From positions 1 through 36,795 of the forward strand of contig NZ_JAMDGY010000019.1 in the NCBI RefSeq assembly GCF_028656955.1: a DNA stretch of 36,795 bases, in the 5' to 3' direction. Origin of the DNA: Pseudomonas fontis. GTDB taxonomy: Bacteria > Pseudomonadota > Gammaproteobacteria > Pseudomonadales > Pseudomonadaceae. Each line of letters opens with the position of its first letter. Position 1 is the stretch's first letter. The translations under genes were made by a program, and so were the position numbers. Below are positions 8,118 to 20,772 of this stretch, piece after piece. The notes under the pieces are model-generated. The model was not told the DNA's origin, did no database searches, and saw only the letters and a list, made by a program, of their open reading frames with translations.

Positions 8118-10444
8118 TGGCTGGTCTCGCCAGTGGCACGTTCAAACATCTCCTTGATCGCCTTCGTCGCCTGGTTGATCAATCTCCAATCGCGCTTGTA
8201 GCCCTTATCTTGAGTGTTGCTGCTACTTGCTTTCAGTTTGGTTTTCAGTTGTGTCAGCGTATCGAGCAACCGCTCTTGTTCATGGGGGTCGGTTCGACCG
8301 GGTTGGTTGACGGTGCGGATCGCCCGCGACACCAACACGGCGCAACGTTCGTTGATCTCGTTGTTGTCCGGCGTGTAGGTGTTGAACCCATCCAGCAGGA
8401 TCGACTCCACGGAGTGGCGTTGATGAGCAGGGATGGCTGTGAGTACGCCGTCCCTTGCCAGGAAACAATGACTGATCTCGTCGCGGGCGTTGGCGACAAT
8501 GATCGGCGCATGTGTGGCAACCACGAACGAGCACTTGAACTCTTGCGCAATCGTGGAGAGCAGCGAGGGGAGGAGCTGTTGCCAGCGCACGTGCAGGCTG
8601 ATCTCGGGCTCGTCGATCAGGAACACCGTGAAATGGTCCGCGTTGACACAAATTCGGGTCAACAGGGAAAGCAGTTGCTGTTCTCCGGAACTCAGCTCAC
8701 TGAACGGGGTGATGGAGCCGTTTTTTTCACGTTGCAAGCCTGGCTCGAAAGTATCGTTGCCCGCTGTTTCGATGAAGTCCTCGTGCAACTCGACCGTCGC
8801 CAGCCTGCGCTCCCAGTCTTTTACGGGGTTGCGCGGGTCGGGTAGGGGAACCAGGAAAAGTTGGTGGCTGAAGCCCAGTAGCTGCAACGCCTGGTTGAAT
8901 GCCATCAACTGAAACGGGTCCTGGTGAATCTTGATCAAGCTTGAGCTCAGGCTAGGCAGCACGCCGGGGTCGCCAGCAATGCTTCGGGTTCCCTGATAGT
9001 CGAACAATGAATTCAACTCGGGGGGCAGTGGAAAGCGATCTTGCGCACTGAAGGCGATTCCCACGGAGTTGAGGCGCTGTTGATCGAAGAAGGGAATCAG
9101 GTCCTTGAGCAGCAGGCTTTTGCCAGCGCCGTTATCACCAATGACATAGGAGCAGGTAGGCCCCGCATCCTTGCGCAACACTGACAGCAAGGACTCATTC
9201 TTGAGCTTGAACAGTTGCGCTTTGCCCACGCTATGTTCCAGAAGGCTGGCGGCGCTTAGCGTGACGTCGTCCAGAACATCACGGGCGTCCACGGTGATGG
9301 ACAAGCCGGGCAGATCCCTGAAGCGTTCATCGAAATGCTTGAGAAAGAGCGTATAGAGCTTGTCGCCCAGAGGGCGCTGGTATTTTTTCGACGCAAGCTT
9401 CATCGGCGCCATCCGCCAGCGTTCCAGGACGGCGGCGGCAAACCAGACGGCCTTGAGGTGGCCGTCGTCAACCAGATGTGTGGCATCGATGAACAACGCC
9501 TCGCCTTTCTGGCCCTTGGACCTGTTCAGCAGCCACGCGGTGACGGTAACCGGTTCGCCAGATGCATCAACGCTGCAAAAATCAATCACGGCTTCCAGCA
9601 AGTCGTGGTCGGCGATGTTTGCCAATAATGCTTGTGGCAGGTCTTTTAGTTGTGACTGATTGAGGACTATCAGCGCCTGATTGGACAGCTCATCACATCC
9701 AAGCAAATCCGTCAGGACAGACAGTGTCTGCATGGGCGAGTGCATGCGCTTCTGTGCACCATCAATCAGTGTCAGATCATTATTCCTGCCGTCATCAACG
9801 CCAAGTCGACGAATGGGGGCTTCTTCCAGCTTGAGCAGATGCAACCGCAGCGCTATCAGGTCTTCGAAGCCGTCGTATGCGTCGTAACGATCCCAGTAGT
9901 AGGTTTCCTGTCCGGTGCGTTGTGCATCGACGGCAATACACGCTTCGCCGCTGTAGCGGAAGGTTTCGAGAATCCCGTTTTTCTTCAGCAGGCTGCTCGC
10001 CAGCGAGGCAACGATGCGCGAGTGATTGAGGCTGATGCCGTGATAGGCCAGCACGCGTTCGAGTATGAAGTCGAACAGGTGCATGGCAAAGCCATCTATC
10101 TTGGAAATCTTTGGTACCAGTGGGCCGAAATGGCCCAACAGGCCTTTGATGAAATCGAAGTCGAGCTCGGCCAGCAGCCGACCCTGCATGGCATCGTCGA
10201 CACTGAATTGTCTGATCAGCGCGTCGATATGCCCTATAAGAAACCCTGGGTCGCGGCGAACGAACTCGATTTTCTGGTTCTTGGAGAGGCCATCTCGTGC
10301 ATCGAGAATCAGCGCCGCCACCAGGTACAGCAGCAATGTGTTGAACTGCATCGGTTGGTCTTTCACGTCCGATGCCTGGAGCGACAGGAACAGCTCGTTG
10401 GCGTAAATATCCCTTTCAGTGATCGGTTCTGATGGGTCAAGCAT
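8114..10444 (-). CDS. Large ABC-type (AAA_21-like) ATPase, first gene of an ATPase-HNH pair (Septu-like)
   Basis: A 776-aa protein. The C-terminal half is an ABC/SMC-type ATPase: Walker A GDNGAGKS (436-443), signature LSSGEQQ (584-590), Walker B VFLIDEPE (607-614) and switch His645 in VVATHAP. The first 430 or so residues show no motif I know and are rich in leucine helices. PtuA of Septu and related AAA_21 proteins usually start close to the ATPase domain, so this long N-terminal part is unusual. AAGGGA precedes the ATG at 10444. The HNH gene follows with a 4-base overlap. It most likely senses a trigger such as phage DNA and licenses the nuclease. Anti-phage function is an inference from the pairing. 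Confidence 0.82.
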   Translation of the reverse strand: MLDPSEPITERDIYANELFLSLQASDVKDQPMQFNTLLLYLVAALILDARDGLSKNQKIEFVRRDPGFLIGHIDALIRQFSVDDAMQGRLLAELDFDFIKGLLGHFGPLVPKISKIDGFAMHLFDFILERVLAYHGISLNHSRIVASLASSLLKKNGILETFRYSGEACIAVDAQRTGQETYYWDRYDAYDGFEDLIALRLHLLKLEEAPIRRLGVDDGRNNDLTLIDGAQKRMHSPMQTLSVLTDLLGCDELSNQALIVLNQSQLKDLPQALLANIADHDLLEAVIDFCSVDASGEPVTVTAWLLNRSKGQKGEALFIDATHLVDDGHLKAVWFAAAVLERWRMAPMKLASKKYQRPLGDKLYTLFLKHFDERFRDLPGLSITVDARDVLDDVTLSAASLLEHSVGKAQLFKLKNESLLSVLRKDAGPTCSYVIGDNGAGKSLLLKDLIPFFDQQRLNSVGIAFSAQDRFPLPPELNSLFDYQGTRSIAGDPGVLPSLSSSLIKIHQDPFQLMAFNQALQLLGFSHQLFLVPLPDPRNPVKDWERRLATVELHEDFIETAGNDTFEPGLQREKNGSITPFSELSSGEQQLLSLLTRICVNADHFTVFLIDEPEISLHVRWQQLLPSLLSTIAQEFKCSFVVATHAPIIVANARDEISHCFLARDGVLTAIPAHQRHSVESILLDGFNTYTPDNNEINERCAVLVSRAIRTVNQPGRTDPHEQERLLDTLTQLKTKLKASSSNTQDKGYKRDWRLINQATKAIKEMFERATGETSQ

Positions 10445-10479
10445 GTCGGGTCCCTTGATAGCCTGAATGCAGCGGATTC

Positions 10480-10511
10480 GGCAAAAAAGCGACAGTTTAT
10501 GTCATTTTGCC
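10480..10511. promoter_or_regulatory. Nested dyad upstream of the ATPase-HNH operon
   Basis: GGCAAAA (10480-10486) pairs with TTTTGCC (10505-10511), and GACA (10491-10494) with TGTC (10500-10503) inside it. It lies 36-67 bp upstream of the ATPase start and 25 bp after the end of the PuuB-like gene. It could be an operator for the ATPase operon or a weak terminator for the polyamine operon; the sequence does not decide. Confidence 0.4.
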
Positions 10512-10535
10512 TTCACCGCTACAGTGCAGCTGTCC

Positions 10536-14345
<3,810 letters not shown>

Positions 14346-14504
14346 ACGAACCTCGTTATTGGTTTTGTCGGCGCCAGGGGACTCATGCACGGTGAGCGAC
14401 TTCCCCTGAAGCGCGCTGAGGACTATCTTGGGTGGCGCGTAGATTTCGATCTATCCACTTTCAACCGAAGTAAATGCACCAAAAGAGTGCACAAAGGACT
14501 CCTT
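14346..14504. promoter_or_regulatory. Divergent promoter region, spuB-like / AraC regulator
   Basis: Two perfect dyads are visible in this 159-bp spacer: TAGAT-TTCG-ATCTA at 14440-14453 and TGCAC-N7-GTGCA at 14475-14491, the second lying just ahead of the AraC ribosome binding site. Either may be an operator for the AraC protein; AraC sites are often direct repeats, so this is uncertain. Confidence 0.4.
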
Positions 14505-15410
14505 GTGACAACGTCCACGCCCTTGCAGGTCCAAGCGTTCAATACCCACGATGTGGCCGAGCAGATCCGCGCTACGCCTGGGTGGGAGCAGCATTATCAG
14601 CAGATGTCGCCCGGGCATTTTGCCGGCCAGGTGAGGTGCCTCGACCTGCATGGAGTCGAGGTTTACGAGGAGCAGATGAACACCCGGGTGGAGCAGAATT
14701 TCAGTGCGCCGCCGGGCTCGCTGGCGTTCTGCTTTGACCGCAGCGACAACGCGCTGTACATGCTCAATGGCGAGAGCCGCAATATCTGGATCACCCCGGA
14801 GAACTACCAGGAAGTGGCGGTGGTGTTCGGGCCGGAGTTTGTCCGTGGGCATGGCCTGGATGTGGCGCGCATGGAGGGGTTGTTCCTGGCGCCGCTCAAT
14901 TCGCAGCAGAATGCCTTGTTCAGCCGTTGGTTGAGCGGCACCTTGACCCGCTTGTCGCAGAACGCCGACCCGACCAGTGAGCAGGCGCTGGCCGAGCAGT
15001 TGCTCGAGGACTGCCTGTTCATTCTGGACAATGCCTGCGTGTGCCTGGATCGCGGGGCGTTGGGGCGCCGGGCGGAGGAGCGCAAGATCATGCGCCGGGT
15101 GGGCGAGTGGGCGGCTGAAGGGCCGGAAGAGACGGTCAATTTGCTTGAGCTGTCGAAGATCGCCGGGGTGCCGCTGCGCCAGTTGCAGCAGGCGTTCAAG
15201 GCCTACACCGGGATGGCCCCGGCGCAGTGGTTGCGCTTGCGCCGGCTGAACAGTGCGCGGCGGGATCTGTTGCGCCGTGACCCTGCTGAAACCACCGTTG
15301 CCGAGGTGGCAATGCAGTGGTCGTTCTGGCATTTGGGGCGGTTTTCCAACAGCTACCGGGAGCTGTTCAAGGAGCTGCCGAGCGAGACACTGAAGCGGGC
15401 AGGGCGCTGA
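14505..15410 (+). CDS. AraC-family transcriptional regulator
   Basis: A 301-aa regulator. The C-terminal AraC-type double helix-turn-helix spans about residues 205-300: NLLELSKIAGVPLRQLQQAF, YTGMAPAQWLRLRRLN and TTVAEVAMQWSFWHLGRFSN followed by YRELFKELPSETL. The N-terminal 200 residues are a ligand-sensing region. The GTG at 14505 is chosen because AAAGGA sits 6 bases before it. The open frame continues upstream across the antisense strand of spuB, but that part is only the GC-rich shadow of the synthetase. Control of the divergent polyamine operon is inferred from position. Confidence 0.88.
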   Translation: MTTSTPLQVQAFNTHDVAEQIRATPGWEQHYQQMSPGHFAGQVRCLDLHGVEVYEEQMNTRVEQNFSAPPGSLAFCFDRSDNALYMLNGESRNIWITPENYQEVAVVFGPEFVRGHGLDVARMEGLFLAPLNSQQNALFSRWLSGTLTRLSQNADPTSEQALAEQLLEDCLFILDNACVCLDRGALGRRAEERKIMRRVGEWAAEGPEETVNLLELSKIAGVPLRQLQQAFKAYTGMAPAQWLRLRRLNSARRDLLRRDPAETTVAEVAMQWSFWHLGRFSNSYRELFKELPSETLKRAGR

Positions 15411-15429
15411 CCTTGCTGGCCCCACCTTT

Positions 15430-15507
15430 GTAGCCGCTGCCGCCAGGCTGCGCTGGAGCCCGCAAGGGCTCCCGTCAAGCAGCGCGCAGCCTGACGGCAG
15501 CGGCTAC
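15430..15507. repeat. Complete REP palindrome of the GTAGCCGCTGCC type
   Basis: GTAGCCGCTGCCGCCAGGCT and its inverted counterpart AGCCTGACGGCAGCGGCTAC flank a centre that carries a smaller stem (GGAGCCC...GGGCTCC). It lies between convergent genes, and its last bases supply the stop codon region of the synthetase (15504-15506). Confidence 0.85.
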
Positions 15508-16856
15508 AGAAACCAGCGATACTCGCGCGCACTCACTTCCTGCATGAAGGCCAGGTGATCCTGGCGCTTGTTCTCGCAATACACCATCACGAATTCCTCC
15601 CCGAGCCCCGCGTTGACGGCCGTATGCTCACGCATCGCCATCACCGCCGCGAGCATGTCCTTGGGGAAATCGATCCCGCTGGCGCGGTCTTCATTCAACG
15701 GCGCAATCGGCTCACGTCCTGCCGCCAGCCCATGCTCCATGCCACTGAGAATCGCCGCCAACACCAGGTACGGGTTGGCATCCGCTCCCGCCAGCCGGTG
15801 CTCAATGCGCAGGTTGCGCGCATCGGATTCGGGGATGCGAATGCACGCATCCCGGTCCTCAAAGCCCCAACTGGCCCGGCTCGCCGCATTCACCATCGCG
15901 CCATAGCGACGCAGCGCATTGTGGTTGGGCGCAAAAATCGGCATGCAATGCGGCAACAGCTCAAGGCACCCAGCCACCGCATGGCGCAGCGGCTGCTGCT
16001 GGTTCGCCGCGAGCATATTGTTGCCCTCACGGTCATACAGGCTCACATGCACATGCATGCCGCTGCCGGGGGCCTGTAGATACGGCTTGCTCATGAAACT
16101 CGCGCGCAGCCCGTGCTTGAGCGCCACCCCCCGGGTACTGCGGCAGAATAGCGCCGCCCAGTCCGCTGCTTGCAAGCCATCGTCGCAGTGGCCGAAATTG
16201 ATCTCGAACTGCCCCGGGCCCAGCTCGGCGGTGGTCACGTTGGCATCCACGCCTTGATCGTTGGCGGTGTCGACCATGTCCCTGAGCACATCGCTGAAGC
16301 GCGACAACCGCTCGATATGCATGTTCGGCTGATCGTCGGCATCACCAGTGAGCGGATCACGCGGGAACTGCGGCAGTCCGTCCTTCAACGCCCGGTCGAA
16401 CAGATAAAACTCCAGTTCGAACGCAACCACCGGGCGGATGCCGCGCCGCGCCAGGCGTTGCAGCACCCTGGCCAACACTTCACGCGGCTCGAATTCAATG
16501 GGTGCCGCCGTGCCGTCGGAGCTGATCAGCATCTGCCCCAGCGGCTGGCTTTCCCAGCTGACCGGCTTGAGCGTGCCGGGGATCAGGCGCCGTGGCGCGT
16601 CCGGATCGCCATCGTTGAAGCAGTAGTCAGCAATCGGGAACAGGCCGCCCTGAACCCCCAGCAGCACGCAGTTCTGCGGCAACTTCAGGGCACTGCCCGC
16701 AGCGACTTTTTCGAGCATGTCGATCGGGTAGCGCTTGCCGTAGAAATGCCCCGGGATGTCCAGGCTGATCAAGTCGACAAAGCGTACCTCGGGGTACTTG
16801 AGACGAAACGCGTGCACTTCACCAAGCAAATCGGGAAAACCTTTCGTTGCGGTCAT
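15504..16856 (-). CDS. puuA: Second gamma-glutamylputrescine synthetase (PuuA/PauA family)
   Basis: A 450-aa glutamine-synthetase-fold ligase, more PuuA-like than the enzyme at 12987. Signs are VDLISLDIPGHFYGKRYP, VVAFELEFYLFD, LGPGQFEINFGHCDDGLQAA, FMSKPYLQAPGSGMHVHVSL and EHRLAGADANPYLVLAAIL. It would glutamylate putrescine or another amine at ATP cost. The ATG at 16856 has AGGA about 9 bases upstream; the frame also has a TTG at 16865. It follows the XRE-cupin gene by 24 bp and the oxidase, forming a compact operon with the order oxidase, regulator, synthetase. Substrate preference versus the first copy cannot be read from sequence. Confidence 0.92.
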   Translation of the reverse strand: MTATKGFPDLLGEVHAFRLKYPEVRFVDLISLDIPGHFYGKRYPIDMLEKVAAGSALKLPQNCVLLGVQGGLFPIADYCFNDGDPDAPRRLIPGTLKPVSWESQPLGQMLISSDGTAAPIEFEPREVLARVLQRLARRGIRPVVAFELEFYLFDRALKDGLPQFPRDPLTGDADDQPNMHIERLSRFSDVLRDMVDTANDQGVDANVTTAELGPGQFEINFGHCDDGLQAADWAALFCRSTRGVALKHGLRASFMSKPYLQAPGSGMHVHVSLYDREGNNMLAANQQQPLRHAVAGCLELLPHCMPIFAPNHNALRRYGAMVNAASRASWGFEDRDACIRIPESDARNLRIEHRLAGADANPYLVLAAILSGMEHGLAAGREPIAPLNEDRASGIDFPKDMLAAVMAMREHTAVNAGLGEEFVMVYCENKRQDHLAFMQEVSAREYRWFL

Positions 16857-16880
16857 GGCATGCAATCCTGCGGCGTGGTT

Positions 16881-17438
16881 TCAACGGAATACCCAGAGCA
16901 CCCGGGTCGGTTGATCGGTAAGGTTGGCGTAGCGGAACTGGGTATGCGGGGGTAGCTGGAAACTGTCGTTGGGGCCCAGGGTCACCGGCGCGTCCTGGCC
17001 TTCGCGCCACAGGCTCAACTGGCCCTCGAGCACGAAGCCGCCCTGTTCGGAGCTGTCGTTCAGGTGCCCATCGCCACTGCTGGCGCCCGGCGCCAGGTGG
17101 CTTTCGAGCATGGAAAAACCGCCGGTGAGCGTCGGCGAGGCCAGTACATCGGTGATGCCGCTGGCGTAGTACAGCGTGCGGCGCTCGTCGGGGCGGGTGA
17201 CCCAGTCCAGTGCGCGCGGTTTGCCCTTGGTGTAGAAATAGGTGGTGGGGACGTTGAGGGTTTCGCTGATCGCCGTCAGGTCTTCCACCGTCGGCCGCGA
17301 CAGGCCGCGCTCGACCTGCGAGAGAAAGCCCACCGAGCGATTGATCCGTGTGGCCAGCTCGCCGAGGGTCAGCCCGCGGTGCTTGCGCAAGTCACGGACG
17401 AGGATCGCCAGCCCTTCGATTTCATCCTGCATGTTCAT
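16881..17438 (-). CDS. puuR: XRE-cupin transcriptional regulator (PuuR type)
   Basis: A 185-aa regulator with an N-terminal XRE helix-turn-helix (about residues 8-65: LVRDLRKHRGLTLGELATRI then VGFLSQVERGLSRPTVEDL) and a C-terminal cupin (about 110-180: HLAPGASSGDGHL ... GFVLEGQLSLW ... PNDSFQLPPHTQFRYANL). This architecture is that of PuuR, the repressor of putrescine utilisation genes, in which the cupin senses the inducer. ATG 17438 is 14 bp after the oxidase stop codon. A second ATG at 17432 is also possible. It sits in the middle of the operon it probably represses. Confidence 0.88.
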   Translation of the reverse strand: MNMQDEIEGLAILVRDLRKHRGLTLGELATRINRSVGFLSQVERGLSRPTVEDLTAISETLNVPTTYFYTKGKPRALDWVTRPDERRTLYYASGITDVLASPTLTGGFSMLESHLAPGASSGDGHLNDSSEQGGFVLEGQLSLWREGQDAPVTLGPNDSFQLPPHTQFRYANLTDQPTRVLWVFR

Positions 17439-17452
17439 GGTCTGGGCTCGCT

Positions 17453-18742
17453 TCAGAAGTTGTCGCGCAGTCGATACCACGCCTTGGCAGCCGCTTCCAG
17501 CGGTGCGGCCATGCGGTCGCCGCCGGGGAAACGGCCGTTGTCGATGCCTTGGTACAGGCCGAGCAGCTGTTCATCGCCCAGAATCGCATCGCTTACCGCC
17601 CGTGCTCCGGCCAGGGTCGGCAGCACCCCGTGCCCGGAAAAACCCTGCAGCCAGTAGCGCTGGCCCTGGCGGCCGATGTCGGGTGTGCGGCGGATGCTGC
17701 AATCGATATGGCCGCCCCAGGCGTAGTCGATCTGCACACCTGTCAGCTGTGGGAAGACCCGTTCCAGATACGGGCGTGTGGCGGCGGCAACGTCGCTGGG
17801 GATGCCGCCGAGGTAGGTGCAACCGCCGCCGAACAGCAGGCGGTGGTCCGGGGTCAGGCGCAAGTAGTCGGGGACGAACTGGTTGTCGATCACGCAGCTG
17901 TTGTTCGGCAGCAGCGAGTTGGCCAGCACCGGGTCCAGCGGGGCGGTTGCGACCTGGTAGGAACCCACCGGCAACAGGCGCCGCGACAGCTTGCGGTCGA
18001 GGCGGTCGATGTAGGCGTTGCAGGCCAGCACCAGTACCTCACTGCGCACCTCGCCGGTGGCGGTATGGGCGACAAAGCCGCTGGCGGTTTCCTGGTAATC
18101 GAGCACCTGGCTCTGCTCGAAAATCCGCCCGCCTGCGGCCTCGATGGCTGCGGCCAGGCCCTGGGCCAGCTTCAGCGGGTTGAGGTGCGCGCCCTGGGCG
18201 TCGTACAGCGCGGCTTCATAGCGCGGGCTGTCGATCCACTCGCCCAGTTCGTCGCGACCGATCAGGCGCAGGGCGTCATAGCCCCATTTTTCTTCGGCTT
18301 CGCGCTGCGCTTCTTCGAGCAGTTTCACCCGGCGCGGCAGCACGGCGGTCCACAGGCTGCCAACCCGGTAGTCGATGTCAAAGCCATGGCGCTGGGGCAG
18401 CTCGCGAAGCTCGGCGGCGGCCCAGCACATGCTGTCCCAGAGCTGCCGGGTGCGTTCCACACCAAGGGATTTTTCCAGTGGCGGCATGTCACATGACCAA
18501 CCCAGCAGGGCCTGCCCGCCGTTGCGCCCGGAGGCGGCCCAGGCCACCCGGCTGGCTTCGAGCAGCACCACCCGCTTGCCGGCCCGGGCCAGGCGCAGTG
18601 CCGTGTGCAAACCACTGAAGCCCGCGCCGATGATCAGCACATCGGTGTGCAGGGTTTCATGCAGGGTAGGGCGCAGGGGGATGCTGGACGGGAACGTCTG
18701 GGCGTAATAGCTGGCTACGTGCTGGGCGGATTGCTTGAACAT
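17453..18742 (-). CDS. puuB: Second gamma-glutamylputrescine oxidase-like FAD enzyme (PuuB family)
   Basis: A 429-aa DAO-family flavoprotein, a paralogue of the one at 10536. The FAD site is VLIIGAGFSGLHTALRLA (about 35-52) followed by LLEASRVAWAASGRNGGQ, and the C-terminal LQGFSGHGVLPTLAG completes it. The ATG at 18742 has GAGG upstream and gives the typical opening MFKQSAQHVASYYAQTFP; the frame extends 20 codons further into AT-rich promoter sequence. It leads the operon oxidase, PuuR-like regulator, PuuA-like synthetase. It should oxidise the gamma-glutamylamine made by the synthetase. Confidence 0.9.
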   Translation of the reverse strand: MFKQSAQHVASYYAQTFPSSIPLRPTLHETLHTDVLIIGAGFSGLHTALRLARAGKRVVLLEASRVAWAASGRNGGQALLGWSCDMPPLEKSLGVERTRQLWDSMCWAAAELRELPQRHGFDIDYRVGSLWTAVLPRRVKLLEEAQREAEEKWGYDALRLIGRDELGEWIDSPRYEAALYDAQGAHLNPLKLAQGLAAAIEAAGGRIFEQSQVLDYQETASGFVAHTATGEVRSEVLVLACNAYIDRLDRKLSRRLLPVGSYQVATAPLDPVLANSLLPNNSCVIDNQFVPDYLRLTPDHRLLFGGGCTYLGGIPSDVAAATRPYLERVFPQLTGVQIDYAWGGHIDCSIRRTPDIGRQGQRYWLQGFSGHGVLPTLAGARAVSDAILGDEQLLGLYQGIDNGRFPGGDRMAAPLEAAAKAWYRLRDNF

Positions 18743-18770
18743 CGCGGGCCTCGTGAAATTATGATTATTA

Positions 18771-18784
18771 TTTTTCATGAAAAA
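18771..18784. promoter_or_regulatory. 14-bp perfect palindrome in the second puu operon promoter
   Basis: TTTTTCATGAAAAA lies in an AT-rich stretch 29 bp upstream of the PuuB-like start codon. A further TTTTCAT follows near 18796. Because the operon encodes a PuuR-type repressor, this is the natural candidate for its operator; that link is inferred. Confidence 0.5.
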
Positions 18785-18892
18785 ATAGCAAAGAATTTTC
18801 ATAAGGCAAGTGAAAGGCGCCGATCGGTGCAGTGCCAGGGTTTGAAGGCTAGGCTCAGGTAAGCCGTTGGCGACCTTGGCAGGGCTGTAGAC

Positions 18893-19810
18893 ATGGTGTT
18901 TTCACTGGTGATGGCGTTGCTGTTGGCCTTTCTGATCGGCTGGGTGTCGCAGCGCATGGGCATGTGCCTGGTGAAGGGCTGTGAGCAGTTGTTGGCTGGT
19001 CGACCGACCTTGTTCGTGGCGTTGATTGCCTGTGGTTTGTTCGGTTTGCTGCTGGCGCCGCTGTATCGCTTTGCCGGGGTCACCCTGCCGCTGTATTCGC
19101 CGTTGGTGGCCTATCCGCTGCTGGTTGCCGGGGGCTTGCTGTTTGGCCTGGCGTCGGTGCTGAACAATGGCTGCAGCGTCGGCACCTTGACCCGATTTGC
19201 CTGCGGCAATATCAACAAGCTGTTCACCATGCTTGGGTGGGTGCTGGGGATTGTGCTCTGGTACCGGCTGCACATGATGGCGGACCAGCGGGTGGAGGTG
19301 ATGGCGGTGATCAGCAACCATCATTACTGGCTGTTGCTCGGCATCGTGGCCGTGGTGTTGATCGGGTTGGCGCTGGCGCATGGCAACCGGCACCTGGTGT
19401 ACGCCAGCCTATTGCTGGGGGCCCTCACCAGTGGCTTGTACGTGTTCGAGCCGCTGTGGACGCCGAGTGCGTTTTTCTATGACCTGTCGCAAATGTTCTG
19501 GCAGCCCGGCATGGCGATCAGTGTTCAGCGCTATGCGGTGTTTGCGATGCTGTTGGTGGGGATGACTGGTTATACGGTGTACCGGGGCACTTTTCGCTTC
19601 GAGGCGTTGGTGTTGTCCAAGGCGCTGGTTCATCTGCTCGCGGGCAGCCTGATGGGGGTGGGCGGGGCGATGATGCTGGGCGGCAATGACTCGCAGATAT
19701 TGCTGGTGTTTCCCACCTTGAGCCTGATGTCGAGTGTGCCGCTGGTGTCGATTGTGCTGGGTATATTTGTCGGGTTGTGGATCAAGCGGCGGTTTGTGCG
19801 GCAGGGGTGA
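18893..19810 (+). CDS. YeeE/YedE-family (DUF395) sulfur-compound transporter
   Basis: A 305-aa integral membrane protein with about nine hydrophobic helices. Diagnostic cysteine motifs of the YeeE/YedE family are GMCLVKGCEQL (about residues 23-33) and NNGCSVGTLTRFACGN (about 91-106). Family members characterised elsewhere import thiosulfate, passing it along conserved cysteines. No TusA- or rhodanese-like partner is adjacent. It is divergent from the second puu operon across 150 bp, with no evident functional tie. Start ATG 18893 puts the first helix at the N-terminus. Confidence 0.85.
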   Translation: MVFSLVMALLLAFLIGWVSQRMGMCLVKGCEQLLAGRPTLFVALIACGLFGLLLAPLYRFAGVTLPLYSPLVAYPLLVAGGLLFGLASVLNNGCSVGTLTRFACGNINKLFTMLGWVLGIVLWYRLHMMADQRVEVMAVISNHHYWLLLGIVAVVLIGLALAHGNRHLVYASLLLGALTSGLYVFEPLWTPSAFFYDLSQMFWQPGMAISVQRYAVFAMLLVGMTGYTVYRGTFRFEALVLSKALVHLLAGSLMGVGGAMMLGGNDSQILLVFPTLSLMSSVPLVSIVLGIFVGLWIKRRFVRQG

Positions 19811-19812
19811 CT

Positions 19813-19829
19813 CGCTGGCCTTGCCAGCG
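19813..19829. terminator. Hairpin between convergent genes
   Basis: CGCTGGC-CTT-GCCAGCG is a 7-bp perfect stem just after the transporter stop codon and ahead of the convergent regulator's stop. No T-tract follows on either strand, so efficient intrinsic termination is uncertain. Confidence 0.35.
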
Positions 19830-19846
19830 GTGCGCCCTTCGCGTCG

Positions 19847-20650
19847 CTAGACACTTTGCTGATAAGCCGCCGTCATCACCTGCCAGGTGTGCACATCGGC
19901 GGGAATCAAGTGCTCGATACGCAGCGACATCAGGGTGATGTCCTGCGGCATGCCGAAGGTGGTGAAGGTCGACAGGAAGCTCAACGTACCCTGCCTTGAG
20001 CGCACCTGGGTCAACAACAGAGGCGGCAGCTCAGTGTCGGATAATGCAAGACAGTCCGGGGTCGGCAAGCTTTCCAGCAAGCTGGCCAGCGCAGGATTGC
20101 TCAACGCCTCGCGGGCCGCCCGCTGCCAGGCTACGGCCCTGATCTCTGCGGCATTGATCAGGTGGTCCCCCAGGCCACCGGCTTGCAGCAAGGTAGCCAG
20201 CAGGTTCAAACCCTGCATCGCGCTCACCGGCAACCCCACCAGGTCGAACAGAATGGCAGCACTGGCGTTGGCACCCACCACGTCCCACTGGCTATCGAGC
20301 ACAATCGCCGGCGCCGGATTGTTGGCCTGCAACAAATGCTCAATCGCCCCACGCACTACCGCCATGGCCGGCGACGTCAGCGGCGTCGCCTCATAGCGCG
20401 GTGCATAGCCGGCCGCCAGAAACACCCCATTGCCTTGCTCCAGCGGGGTCTCCAGGGCCATCAGCAGATTGTGCAGGGCGCCCGCGCTGGGCTGGGCGCG
20501 GCCGGTCTCGATGCAGCTCAAATGACGTTGGGACATCCCGCTGATCAACGCCAGGTCGAGCTGGCTGAGCCCAGCCTGGCGCCGCAATTGGCGCAGTTGG
20601 GCCCCGGCCGTGGCGGTGGGCATTACGCGGGGGAAGGGATGACTGCTCAT
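19847..20650 (-). CDS. XRE regulator with MmyB-like ligand-binding domain
   Basis: A 267-aa regulator. The N-terminal helix-turn-helix covers about residues 18-72 (LRQLRRQAGLSQLDLALIS then MSQRHLSCIETGRAQPSA). The remainder resembles the MmyB-type ligand-binding domain (LDSQWDVVGANASAAILFDL, then HLINAAEIRAVAWQRAAREA), a PAS-like fold that in some members binds fatty acids. Members often regulate neighbouring oxidoreductases or membrane proteins. It is divergent from the DUF2834-MAPEG operon, a plausible target. ATG 20650 gives the full helix-turn-helix. Confidence 0.85.
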   Translation of the reverse strand: MSSHPFPRVMPTATAGAQLRQLRRQAGLSQLDLALISGMSQRHLSCIETGRAQPSAGALHNLLMALETPLEQGNGVFLAAGYAPRYEATPLTSPAMAVVRGAIEHLLQANNPAPAIVLDSQWDVVGANASAAILFDLVGLPVSAMQGLNLLATLLQAGGLGDHLINAAEIRAVAWQRAAREALSNPALASLLESLPTPDCLALSDTELPPLLLTQVRSRQGTLSFLSTFTTFGMPQDITLMSLRIEHLIPADVHTWQVMTAAYQQSV

Positions 20651-20772
20651 GCGTGGACTCTGTCAGTGGCCGGGGGCGGGTGTCCATGACCTCACAGGTC
20701 ATTGCCGCCTGCGCGACGATATCACTAACGTAGCCAGGCCCATTACCCGTTGTTGTCTCCAGGAAGGACGCC

